The notes beneath the pieces were generated by a model that made no database searches, had not been told where the DNA came from, and was given only the letters and a program-made list of their open reading frames with translations. This document shows positions 1 to 7,972 of a stretch of 64,000 nucleotides of DNA, one piece after another; position 1 is the stretch's first letter, and every line of letters begins with the position of its first letter. The translations under genes and the position numbers were made by a program. This stretch comes from Crocinitomicaceae bacterium (GTDB lineage Bacteria > Bacteroidota > Bacteroidia > Flavobacteriales_D > Parvicellaceae), in assembly GCA_002723085.1 (NCBI GenBank), contig PBNK01000030.1:1-64000 (forward strand), in the 5' to 3' direction.

Positions 1-641
1 TCTGCAATTTCAGAAAAAACCTTAATAGTTGAATGGATCTGTGGACCTAAAATCACCGGGGTGTTTTCTTTGATAATTCCTCCTTTTTCAAAAGCTATTT
101 TTTCAACAGAATCTCCAAGTATATTTTGATGATCCAACCCAATGGTGGTGATAACAGAAAGCATCGGCTTTATTATGTTGGTGGAGTCTAATCTTCCTCC
201 TAAGCCAGTTTCAATTATGCATATGTCTGTTTTTTCATTTTCAAAATAGGAAAAGGCTAGGGCGGTGGTCCACTCAAAAAAAGAAATGCCTAGCTTTTCA
301 AATTTTATTTTATTGTTATTTACAAAATCAAGTATGAATTTTTCTTCAATAGTTTTTCCATTTATTTTGATTCGTTCTTTAAAATCAATCAAGTGCGGTG
401 AGGTAAAAATACCAACTTTGTAACCAGCTTCTTGTAATATTGAAGCCATAATATGGCTTACTGAGCCCTTCCCATTTGTGCCAGCAATATGTACACATTT
501 TAACTTTTCTTCAGGACGGTTTAAAAGGGTAGATAATATTTTGATATTGGTTAAGTCAGCTTTGTATGCTTTATTTCCAATTTTTTGATATTGAGGAAAT
601 TTTGAAAAAAGATATCGAGTTACCTCAAGATAGGCGTTCAT
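1..641 (-). CDS. folC: Folylpolyglutamate synthase / dihydrofolate synthase, N-terminal part (runs off the window)
   Basis: The minus-strand frame starts with ATG at 641 and stays open to the window edge, giving about 213 N-terminal residues. The Mur-ligase-type ATP loop HIAGTNGKGSVSH is visible near residue 50, followed by FTSPHL and by ETGLGGRLDSTN near residue 140. These are hallmarks of FolC, which adds glutate residues (glutamate) to dihydropteroate and folates in the cytoplasm. The ATG overlaps the stop of the upstream tonB-like gene by one base (TAATG), so it looks like the last gene of the exbB-exbD-exbD-tonB operon. Family assignment is firm; the C-terminal half lies outside the window. 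Confidence 0.9.
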   Translation of the reverse strand, partial: MNAYLEVTRYLFSKFPQYQKIGNKAYKADLTNIKILSTLLNRPEEKLKCVHIAGTNGKGSVSHIMASILQEAGYKVGIFTSPHLIDFKERIKINGKTIEEKFILDFVNNNKIKFEKLGISFFEWTTALAFSYFENEKTDICIIETGLGGRLDSTNIIKPMLSVITTIGLDHQNILGDSVEKIAFEKGGIIKENTPVILGPQIHSTIKVFSEIA

Positions 642-1369
642 TATATCTGAAGATATTGGATTCTTTTAGATAAAATGTCTTTTTCAGATCCTTTAGATGA
701 AGGGGTGAATTTAAATTTATTTTTACAGTCGTTTTCTATAAATCTTTTATCTCCACTTGTCAATGTAACTGTTGTTTTAGAATGGGGGTATAAAGCTTTT
801 GTGCTTATTACATTTCCGTCAGCATCAATAGTAAATTGAACCATTACATAACCCACCCAGTTTTTTGGATTAGCTAATTCTGGGGTGCCAACAACTTGTC
901 TTCCTTTACCATCTCCAAGACCTCCTCCTGTATTTGGTCCTTTCCCAGTACCTATTCCTGATCCTTCACCTTGCCCGTTTCCTGAACTGTTATTCCCACC
1001 ACCTTGTCCAAATGCTCCAGTTAAATTGTATTTAGCTTGTTCTACAGGTTCCGATACTTCTTCATCGGGTGTTTTACTAGGGGTGTTTGATGTGCTAGTT
1101 GTTGTGCTTACAGGAGATTCTTCCTGAGTTATTTCCTTAGGTGCAGGATTTTCAGCAACAGTTTGTTTGGTCGAAGAACTGCTGCTTCCTTGTCTTCCTC
1201 CCCCTTGTTCACTAAAGTCTAAAGTAACAACTTCTTCTAAAGTAAATTGAGGTGGATTTTGAATTCCTTCACATGATTTATTAAAAACAATAATAGCAAA
1301 TAGACCACTATGCATTAATATGCTAATAATCCACCCAATTCTATTGTCATTTTTTTTAATAAACTCCAT
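641..1369 (-). CDS. TonB-family energy transducer
   Basis: The 242-residue protein has one N-terminal membrane segment (about residues 12-30) and a periplasmic linker rich in Ser/Thr/Pro/Glu and then Gly/Asn (about 60-160). A short TonB-like C-terminal domain follows, with GYVMVQFTIDADGNV near residue 172. It probably carries proton-motive energy from ExbB/ExbD to outer-membrane TonB-dependent transporters. It starts directly after the stop of the second exbD and ends overlapping folC. The C-terminal domain lacks the longer form seen in E. coli TonB but is normal for Bacteroidota. Its partner receptor cannot be read from sequence; SusC in this window is only one candidate. Confidence 0.82.
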   Translation of the reverse strand: MEFIKKNDNRIGWIISILMHSGLFAIIVFNKSCEGIQNPPQFTLEEVVTLDFSEQGGGRQGSSSSSTKQTVAENPAPKEITQEESPVSTTTSTSNTPSKTPDEEVSEPVEQAKYNLTGAFGQGGGNNSSGNGQGEGSGIGTGKGPNTGGGLGDGKGRQVVGTPELANPKNWVGYVMVQFTIDADGNVISTKALYPHSKTTVTLTSGDKRFIENDCKNKFKFTPSSKGSEKDILSKRIQYLQI

Positions 1370-1756
1370 TTATTTACTTCCTCTTGTTTTAATAACGACT
1401 TTTAGCTTGTTTTGTTTTGCAATACGTATAATTTCATATGCAGATGACCTATCTGTTTCCTTATCAGCAAGTAATTCTATAGCCTTATTTTCACCTATTA
1501 TTTTATTTAATTCGGCTCCAATTTGATTTGAATTATAAGGATTTGAATTGCTATTCAAAAAGAATTCATTATTGGCATTTATATATATTTTTACTGGTGA
1601 AGTTAAAGATGGGTCTCCGCTTCCTTCAGGTAATTTTATTTCATGAGATGTGTTTACTAGTGTTGAAATGATAATGAAGAAAATAAGCAATAGAAAAACC
1701 AAGTCGGTCATAGATGACATTCCTCCTTCTATTTTTATTTTATTTGACGATTTCAT
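1370..1756 (-). CDS. exbD: ExbD/TolR-family biopolymer transport protein (second copy)
   Basis: The 128-residue protein has the ExbD/TolR plan: a short cytoplasmic N-terminus (KIKIEGGMSSMTDLVF), one membrane helix (about residues 17-38) and a small periplasmic domain. The Asp in MTDLVFLLLIFF at the start of the helix matches the proton-channel Asp of the family. Its start overlaps the upstream exbD stop by one base, and the tonB-like start follows its own stop immediately. It is clearly paralogous to its neighbour, especially over the first 40 residues, while the periplasmic domains differ. It probably acts as part of a hetero-oligomeric ExbB-ExbD motor. Confidence 0.88.
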   Translation of the reverse strand: MKSSNKIKIEGGMSSMTDLVFLLLIFFIIISTLVNTSHEIKLPEGSGDPSLTSPVKIYINANNEFFLNSNSNPYNSNQIGAELNKIIGENKAIELLADKETDRSSAYEIIRIAKQNKLKVVIKTRGSK

Positions 1757-2145
1757 TATTTTTTAGCTCCGTTTATAGAAATTTTAAAATTATTTTGTTT
1801 GGCAATATCTATTATAAAAACTGAAGCTTCCCATGAACTTTTATCGCTCCCATAAAGAGAAATAATGCTATCCTTACCAATTTCTTTTAGAATTACTTTT
1901 TTTATTTCTTGACTTGAAATAGGTGTTTTTTTCTTATCGACCAAAAATTCGTTATTGTCATTGATGTTAATGGTTAGAATTTTTTTGTCTGATTTTGCAC
2001 CTCCATTTTGGGGAACATCAATATTTACACCAGCCGTTATCATTGTTGAAATCACAATGAAAAAGATTAACAGTAAAAAAACAAGGTCGGTCATGGTGGA
2101 CATTCCACCTTCCATTTTTATTTTATTTTCAGAACGAAAATTCAT
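1756..2145 (-). CDS. exbD: ExbD/TolR-family biopolymer transport protein (first copy)
   Basis: The 129-residue protein has the same plan as its downstream neighbour: KIKMEGGMSTMTDLVF, a single membrane helix (about residues 20-42) carrying the conserved Asp, then a periplasmic domain of about 85 residues. It would couple the proton motive force to a TonB or Tol-type transducer together with ExbB. The start codon directly abuts the exbB stop, which indicates tight translational linkage. The assignment to ExbD rather than TolR rests on the adjacent tonB-like gene. Confidence 0.88.
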   Translation of the reverse strand: MNFRSENKIKMEGGMSTMTDLVFLLLIFFIVISTMITAGVNIDVPQNGGAKSDKKILTININDNNEFLVDKKKTPISSQEIKKVILKEIGKDSIISLYGSDKSSWEASVFIIDIAKQNNFKISINGAKK

Positions 2146-2886
2146 TTATTTTCCAGGAGCTTCAAGAATATCAATAAACTCAATAGAAGCACCCTCCATA
2201 TTGTGAATGACTTTTTCTACTTTACTTACTAAATAATTATAAGCAACATAGGCAATAATTCCTACAATTAATCCACCAACAGTAGTAATCATAGCTTCCA
2301 TTATACCTCCTGATAAGCTTGCAATCTCAAAAGTTTCTTCTTTGGACATATTTTGAAAAACTTTTACCATACCTAGAACAGTTCCTAAAAAGCCAAGCAT
2401 TGGGGCTACTCCAGAAATTGTAGCTAGCATTGATAGTCTTCTTTCTAGTTTGCTGATTTGTAGTTTTCCAACATTTTCAATTGAAGTAGTAATGTCTTTC
2501 ATGGGTTTTCCAACTCGACTAATTCCTTTTTCAACCATTCTAGCAATTGGGTTTTCAGATGTTTGACACAATTGTTTAGCTTCTGAAAGATTTCCTTTAC
2601 TAACAAGTTCATTAATTTTTTGCATGAAATCTTTTTTCCCTTTTAAAGCTCTTTGAACAGCCATAAACCTTTCAATAAAGACATAAATTGCTACTATTGA
2701 AAAAATAAATAGTAAGGACATTACTATTAAACTTGTTAAGCTATATTCTTGACTAGCTGAATCATAACCCCATACTAATTGCCATAATGATATTTGTTCA
2801 GTAGGAGTTGCGGATTGTAAAGTGTCGCTTATTTCAGCGCCTGCATCTTGTATTTTATACAAGAAATTAAATAAGTTTAAATTCAT
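2146..2886 (-). CDS. exbB: MotA/TolQ/ExbB proton channel family protein
   Basis: The 246-residue inner-membrane protein has three predicted membrane segments (about residues 50-75, 150-175 and 200-225). The conserved channel stretch ISGVAPMLGFLGTVLGMV lies between about 157 and 174, and a further Gly-rich helix (TTVGGLIVGIIAYVAY) follows. It forms the proton-conducting part of the ExbB-ExbD motor. It is first in the operon exbB-exbD-exbD-tonB-folC, with genes abutting or overlapping by one base. A 37-base gap separates it from the upstream nhaD gene, so the operon might be longer. Confidence 0.9.
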   Translation of the reverse strand: MNLNLFNFLYKIQDAGAEISDTLQSATPTEQISLWQLVWGYDSASQEYSLTSLIVMSLLFIFSIVAIYVFIERFMAVQRALKGKKDFMQKINELVSKGNLSEAKQLCQTSENPIARMVEKGISRVGKPMKDITTSIENVGKLQISKLERRLSMLATISGVAPMLGFLGTVLGMVKVFQNMSKEETFEIASLSGGIMEAMITTVGGLIVGIIAYVAYNYLVSKVEKVIHNMEGASIEFIDILEAPGK

Positions 2887-2923
2887 TGTTTAAAGATTTT
2901 TAGTGAAAATAATTATTTGGTGC

Positions 2924-4306
2924 TTAGAAAATGTATTGTTGTAAAAATAGAAATGAACCGGCACCTGTTAAATACCCAATTAATGCTAGCCACCCTATTT
3001 TTCTCAAATACCAGAAAAATGATATTTTTTCCATTCCCATGGCAACTACACCAGCTGCTGAACCTATAATTAACATGCTTCCTCCAGTTCCTGCAGCATA
3101 AGCTATAAAGTGCCAAGATGGATCATCTTTAATAAATTCAAACATTCCCATGCTTGCAGCAACTAAAGGAACATTGTCTATTACAGCAGATCCGCCTCCT
3201 AAAAGCATTACAAAAACATTCAAAGGCATTGCGTTTTGTACATCTTTTCCAAATGTGAAAATTAACCCTAAGGATTCTAGAGCTGCTACAGTCATTAAAA
3301 TACCTAGAAAAAATAAAATTGAAGGCATTTCAATTTTGGATAGGGCCCCAAAAGTAGGGCTTTGATGATGTCCGTTTTCATTACTGCTTACTTCATTTTT
3401 AATGCTAGACATGCTAAATTGTCTTGAGCTGATAACTTCGGCTATTAATGCTACAATTGATAAAGAAAGCATCATGCCAATATAAGGAGGTAAATGAGTA
3501 AGAGTTTTAAAAATAGGTACAAAAACAATTAACGTTAAGCCTAAATAAAGCATTAGTGGCCCTTTGCTGTTTTCTTCTCCTTCGTTACTTGGAGCTTCAA
3601 AATTCCCTCTAAATGGTTTCATTAAACTGGCTATTAAAGTAGGGACTAGCATACATAAGAATGAGGGGAGAATTAAATACTTGATTAATTCTAAAGTTGA
3701 AACTTTTTCTCCCATCCAAAGCATGGTAGTGGTAACATCTCCTATTGGAGACCATGCACCACCAGCGTTAGCTGCTATTATTATTAAACCAGCAAACCAA
3801 ATTCTGTCTTTATTATCAGGAACTAATTTTCTTAGAATGGTAATAAGAACAATGGTTGCAGTTAGGTTGTCAATTATTGCTGATAAAATAAAAGCCAATA
3901 TGCACATTATCCATAGTAAAGTTGACTTTTTATTTGTTTTTATGAACCTTTTAATAGTAGAGAATCCGTTAAAATGATCTATAATTTCAACAATTGTCAT
4001 TGCTCCAACAAGGAAAATTAATATTTCACAAGTTTTTCCAAAATGATGAAGTAATGTAGATTCCATAACTCCCATTTTATTATCATGTAATAAATCAGCA
4101 AAGTTCTCTGTGCCATGAGTTCCGTTCATTAAGCTATGCTTGGCAGAATCGAACCAAGTTTCAAAACCATCAATACCAATGGCTACACAAGCCCAAGCCA
4201 AAGCCATCATTAGTAAAGCAGGAACAAGTTTATCAACTTTTAAACTGTGTTCAAGAGTAATAGCTAAATAACCGAGAATAAAAATGACAACTATTATTGT
4301 TTCCAT
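2924..4306 (-). CDS. nhaD: NhaD-type sodium:proton antiporter
   Basis: The 460-residue polytopic inner-membrane protein has about 11-12 hydrophobic segments. Recognisable NhaD/ArsB-superfamily stretches are DNLTATIVLITILRK (near residue 147), ANAGGAWSPIGDVTTTMLW (near 178) and the Gly-rich GGGSAVIDNVPLVAA (near 373). The family exchanges cytoplasmic Na+ or Li+ for protons and is common in marine and halophilic bacteria. It lies between a glutamate-type dehydrogenase (6 bases upstream) and exbB, all on the same strand. The family call is firm; ion specificity is inferred. Confidence 0.88.
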   Translation of the reverse strand: METIIVVIFILGYLAITLEHSLKVDKLVPALLMMALAWACVAIGIDGFETWFDSAKHSLMNGTHGTENFADLLHDNKMGVMESTLLHHFGKTCEILIFLVGAMTIVEIIDHFNGFSTIKRFIKTNKKSTLLWIMCILAFILSAIIDNLTATIVLITILRKLVPDNKDRIWFAGLIIIAANAGGAWSPIGDVTTTMLWMGEKVSTLELIKYLILPSFLCMLVPTLIASLMKPFRGNFEAPSNEGEENSKGPLMLYLGLTLIVFVPIFKTLTHLPPYIGMMLSLSIVALIAEVISSRQFSMSSIKNEVSSNENGHHQSPTFGALSKIEMPSILFFLGILMTVAALESLGLIFTFGKDVQNAMPLNVFVMLLGGGSAVIDNVPLVAASMGMFEFIKDDPSWHFIAYAAGTGGSMLIIGSAAGVVAMGMEKISFFWYLRKIGWLALIGYLTGAGSFLFLQQYIF

Positions 4307-4312
4307 TTGAGT

Positions 4313-5542
4313 TTAAATTAATTGGGTTAATGCAATTTCAAAAGCAGTTTTAGAAATTTTAGTTTTTGAATTGTTTGTTTTGTGTGAATTTTCAAGAGCT
4401 TTCTTTATGGTGTTTGAAGTGTCAATAAAAATACTTTCATCTTCAATTTTGTTTAAATCGTTCCCCATCAAATATGCAAAAACTCTAGCCATACCACAAT
4501 TTGATATAAAATCAGGAATGACACTAATTTTTTCGTCAGTATAATCCGCAATAGGCCCAAAAAATATTTCTGGATCAGCAAATGGAACGTTTGCACCAGC
4601 GGCAACAACTTCTATTCCAGTTTTAATCATCCGGTCAATTTGATCTTTTGTGATTAGTCTTGAAGCTGCACAAGGGATAAATACTTCTGCTTCAAGATCC
4701 CATATTTTTTCATTTACTTCATCAAAAGATAGCATGTTTTCAGCATGTAATGCATTTCCATTTTTGTTGAGAAACAGATTTCTTATTTCTTCAAAACTAA
4801 AACCATCTTGATTAATTAAACCTCCGGCCTTATCAATTATTCCAACAATTTTAGCTCCTTCTTGAGCTAAATAATATGCTCCAGCTGATCCAACATTTCC
4901 CCAACCCTGGACAATTACTTTTTTACCATTTAAATTCCCACCATATATGTCATAATAATGTTTTACAGATTCAGCAACACCATATCCTGTAATCATATCA
5001 GCTACAACATATTTTCTGTCAATGTCTGGTGAATACTTTGTGTCTTCAATAGCCTTTAAAACACCTTGTCTTAATTGGCCTATTCTGTTAATTTTTTGTG
5101 CTTCTCTTGGTTGGTAATGCCCATTAAATACACCTTCCTGAGGATGCCAAACTCCACAATCTTCAGTTATTGGTATAACTTCGTGAATTTCATCAACATT
5201 TAAATCTCCTCCAGTTCCATAATAATGTTTAAGTAAAGGAGTTACAGCTTGGTACCATCTTCTTAATACTCCATCTTTTCTTGGGTCGTTTGGGTCAAAA
5301 TTTATTCCTGATTTAGCTCCGCCAATAGGGGGGCCAGAAACAGTGAATTTAACTTCCATTGTTTTAGCTAATGAAGTTACTTCGTGCTGATCTAATCCAA
5401 CTCTCATCCTTGTGCCGCCACCAGCAGCACCCCCTCTCAATGAGTTTATAACAACCCACCCTTTTGCTTCAGTTTCTGAATCTTGCCAATTGAAAACAAT
5501 TTCTGGTGTTTTATTTTCAAATTTATTTAGTAATTCTTTCAT
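4313..5542 (-). CDS. Glu/Leu/Phe/Val dehydrogenase family protein
   Basis: The 409-residue cytosolic dehydrogenase has the N-terminal substrate domain with GGAAGGGTRMR and PPIGGAKSGINFDP (near residue 75, whose Lys matches the family's catalytic Lys). A Rossmann domain with VQGWGNVGSAGAYYLA follows near residue 213. It should oxidatively deaminate an amino acid, or run the reverse reaction, with NAD(P). It differs clearly from the 450-residue GdhA at 48450-49802, so the genome carries two enzymes of this superfamily. Whether it prefers glutamate or branched or aromatic amino acids cannot be told by eye. A TACATTTG promoter element lies just upstream. Confidence 0.85.
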   Translation of the reverse strand: MKELLNKFENKTPEIVFNWQDSETEAKGWVVINSLRGGAAGGGTRMRVGLDQHEVTSLAKTMEVKFTVSGPPIGGAKSGINFDPNDPRKDGVLRRWYQAVTPLLKHYYGTGGDLNVDEIHEVIPITEDCGVWHPQEGVFNGHYQPREAQKINRIGQLRQGVLKAIEDTKYSPDIDRKYVVADMITGYGVAESVKHYYDIYGGNLNGKKVIVQGWGNVGSAGAYYLAQEGAKIVGIIDKAGGLINQDGFSFEEIRNLFLNKNGNALHAENMLSFDEVNEKIWDLEAEVFIPCAASRLITKDQIDRMIKTGIEVVAAGANVPFADPEIFFGPIADYTDEKISVIPDFISNCGMARVFAYLMGNDLNKIEDESIFIDTSNTIKKALENSHKTNNSKTKISKTAFEIALTQLI

Positions 5543-5566
5543 AGTTAAAAGTCAAATTTTCAATGG

Positions 5567-5574
5567 CAAATGTA
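5567..5574 (-). promoter_or_regulatory. -7 promoter element upstream of the Glu/Leu/Phe/Val dehydrogenase
   Basis: The minus strand reads TACATTTG, a perfect match to the Bacteroidota TAnnTTTG -7 element, 24 bases upstream of the start codon at 5542. No convincing -33 TTG was found at the usual spacing. Confidence 0.4.
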
Positions 5575-5627
5575 AAAAAATATACATCTTATTTTGCAGT
5601 TTGTTGATATTAACAAAGTCAAATTTT

Positions 5628-6686
5628 TTAAGGGTAATGAATTATTCCTGATTTTAAGTTTTTTGAGGCTCCAGTTACTGATGAATATGTATTTTCTATT
5701 TCCAATATTCGAAGTAGACCAAGAAATGCAAATATTAATGCTTCTTTATAGTCAATAAGCACATCATTTGGTAGTTTAACATCAATGTTAAATGTGTTTT
5801 TTAATGTATTTATCCAAAATGAATTGTATGCTCCACCACCAGTAATAAGTGTTTTTTTATTATTTTTTACAATTTTGTTAATTGAATAACATAAATGATA
5901 TCCAGCTGTGTGTAATTTGTCTTCTGTTTTGATTTTAAATTGATCAATAATTGGATAATACCAATTGTTAAAATCTTCTTTTGCAATAGATTTTGGGAAT
6001 TTTTTAGAAAAAAACGGTAAGCTTTCGATTTCATTAAATAATTTCATGTTTAATTTTCCTGATTGAGCTAATTTTCCATTTTCATCATAGTTTGCACCTT
6101 TTTTCTGCATAAGATAATTACTAATCATATTTGCAAACCCAATGTCTCCTGCAATTCTTTCAGATTGATTGTTAAAAGAGATGTTAGCTATTCCTCCTAA
6201 ATTTAAACAATAATCATATTCTTTAAATAATAATTCATCTCCAACTGGTACTAATGGAGCGCCTTGGCCCCCAAACGCAATATCTAGTGTTCGAAAGTCA
6301 TTAACTACTTTAATGTTAGTTTTGCTTGCTATACTTGCTCCACACCCAAGTTGAAAAGTAAGTTTTTTATCAGGTTGATGAAAAATAGTATGGCCATGAG
6401 AGGCAATTGCGTCAATTTTTAATAAATCTATCTTTTTGTGTTCAATAAATTTGGTTATTAATATTCCTAAATAATCCCCATATTCTTTATGTTTAATGAG
6501 TATTTCATTTGCACTTAGTTCCTGACTTTTATTTAAAATATTAAGCCATTTTTTTGAATATTTAACGCAGGAGTAATTATGTATTTTATATTTCCAATTA
6601 GCATCTTTATTAAATGAAACATGAACAATGTCTACTCCATCTAAAGAGGTTCCAGACATAAGGCCAATAATGTTGTATTTTTTCAC
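5628..6686 (-). CDS. anmK: Anhydro-N-acetylmuramic acid kinase
   Basis: The 352-residue protein begins with GLMSGTSLDGVDIV (residues 8-21), the signature phosphate-binding motif of AnmK. It continues with GHTIFHQP, the Gly-rich INDFRT/AFGGQGAPLVP region near residue 140 and a later LITGGGAYN motif near residue 277. The enzyme phosphorylates 1,6-anhydro-MurNAc to MurNAc-6-phosphate during cell-wall recycling in the cytoplasm. Length is close to the family norm of about 370. It is divergent from the acyl-CoA dehydrogenase, with 76 bases between the start codons. Confidence 0.93.
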   Translation of the reverse strand: MKKYNIIGLMSGTSLDGVDIVHVSFNKDANWKYKIHNYSCVKYSKKWLNILNKSQELSANEILIKHKEYGDYLGILITKFIEHKKIDLLKIDAIASHGHTIFHQPDKKLTFQLGCGASIASKTNIKVVNDFRTLDIAFGGQGAPLVPVGDELLFKEYDYCLNLGGIANISFNNQSERIAGDIGFANMISNYLMQKKGANYDENGKLAQSGKLNMKLFNEIESLPFFSKKFPKSIAKEDFNNWYYPIIDQFKIKTEDKLHTAGYHLCYSINKIVKNNKKTLITGGGAYNSFWINTLKNTFNIDVKLPNDVLIDYKEALIFAFLGLLRILEIENTYSSVTGASKNLKSGIIHYP

Positions 6687-6734
6687 AAAAAAGAATTAAC
6701 AAATTCAGTGAACCCTAATATATGATTAAATTTA

Positions 6735-6742
6735 TAGCTTTG
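6735..6742 (+). promoter_or_regulatory. -7 promoter element of the acyl-CoA dehydrogenase
   Basis: TAGCTTTG matches the Bacteroidota TAnnTTTG consensus and ends 20 bases before the ATG at 6763, in the divergent gap with anmK. No clear -33 element was recognised. Confidence 0.45.
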
Positions 6743-6762
6743 CATACTAAATTTAACCTATT

Positions 6763-7905
6763 ATGAATTTTGAATTAACTGAAGAACAAATAGCAGTAAG
6801 AGATGCTGCTAGAGATTTTGCAATCAATGAATGCAAGGAAGGTGTAATTGATCGCGATCGTGATCAAGTTGTAGGACATGAGCAGCTAAAAAAATTAGGT
6901 GAGCTTGGTTTTATGGGAATGATGGTTGATCCAAAGTATGGAGGTAGCGGAATGGATACATTAAGTTACGTACTTGCTATGGAGGAAATTTCTAAGATTG
7001 ATGCTTCTATTTCTGTAGCTATGTCAGTTAATAACAGTCTTGTTTGTTGGGGTTTAGAATCATTTGGTTCTGAGGGTCAAAAACAAAAGTATTTATTGCC
7101 CTTGGCTACTGGTAAAAAAATTGGAGCTTTTTGTTTGTCTGAGCCTGAAGCTGGTTCAGATGCAACTTCTCAAAGAACAACAGCAATTGATAAGGGAGAT
7201 CATTACTTGCTTAATGGAACTAAAAATTGGATCACTAACGGAAGCACTGCATCAACATATTTAGTAATTGCTCAAACAGATGCTGATAAAGGTCATAGGG
7301 GAATTAATGCTTTTATAGTTGAAAAAGGTTGGCCGGGTTTTGAGATAAGTGCAAAGGAAGATAAACTTGGAATTAGAGGAAGCGATACTCATACTTTAGT
7401 TTTTACTGATGTTAAAGTTCCTAAAGAAAACAGAATAGGTGAAGATGGTTTTGGGTTTAAATTTGCAATGAAAACACTCTCTGGTGGAAGAATAGGAATT
7501 GCTGCTCAAGCTTTAGGAATTGCTGCTGGTGCTTATGAATTGTCATTAGCTTATTCAAAAGAAAGAGAAACTTTTGGCAAACCTATTTCAGAACATCAAG
7601 CTATTCAGTTTAAACTTGCTGATATGGCTTTAGAAATTGATGCTGCAAGATTATTGGTTCATAGGGCAGCATGGCATAAAGATAATGGTATGGATTATTC
7701 AGTATCTGGAGCAATGGCTAAGTTAAATGCTTCTGAAGTTGCTATGAAAACAACAGTTGAAGCAGTACAAATACATGGCGGATATGGTTATGTTAAAGAG
7801 TATCATGTAGAACGTTTAATGAGGGATGCTAAAATCACGCAGATTTATGAAGGAACTTCTGAAATACAACGTATTGTAATAGCAAGAAACATTCTTAAGG
7901 ATTAA
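6763..7905 (+). CDS. Acyl-CoA dehydrogenase (short/medium-chain type)
   Basis: The 380-residue protein has the full acyl-CoA dehydrogenase architecture: an N-terminal helical domain, CLSEPEAGSDA (near residue 125, FAD/substrate contact), a middle beta domain with GTKNWITNG, and a C-terminal helical domain ending in QIYEGTSEIQRIVIARNIL. The Glu of YEGTSE is at the position of the catalytic base of butyryl/short-chain enzymes. It would oxidise acyl-CoA to enoyl-CoA in the cytoplasm and pass electrons to ETF. It stands alone, followed by a strong terminator. Exact chain-length preference is unknown. Confidence 0.92.
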   Translation: MNFELTEEQIAVRDAARDFAINECKEGVIDRDRDQVVGHEQLKKLGELGFMGMMVDPKYGGSGMDTLSYVLAMEEISKIDASISVAMSVNNSLVCWGLESFGSEGQKQKYLLPLATGKKIGAFCLSEPEAGSDATSQRTTAIDKGDHYLLNGTKNWITNGSTASTYLVIAQTDADKGHRGINAFIVEKGWPGFEISAKEDKLGIRGSDTHTLVFTDVKVPKENRIGEDGFGFKFAMKTLSGGRIGIAAQALGIAAGAYELSLAYSKERETFGKPISEHQAIQFKLADMALEIDAARLLVHRAAWHKDNGMDYSVSGAMAKLNASEVAMKTTVEAVQIHGGYGYVKEYHVERLMRDAKITQIYEGTSEIQRIVIARNILKD

Positions 7906-7926
7906 TTGAAAGAAATGTTGATTAAT

Positions 7927-7957
7927 AAAAAAAGGGAAGCATGCTTCCCTTTTTTTT
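7927..7957. terminator. Bidirectional intrinsic terminator
   Basis: A perfect palindrome (GGGAAG, loop CATG, CTTCCC) is flanked by seven A on the left and about eight T on the right. It can therefore terminate transcription both ways, between the convergent acyl-CoA dehydrogenase and gldJ genes. Confidence 0.85.
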
Positions 7958-7972
7958 GATTAAAAGTATTGT

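Noticed and set aside
885-1127. Pro-rich open frame on the plus strand
   Set aside because: It is the antisense shadow of the Gly/Ser-rich TonB linker and has no independent support.
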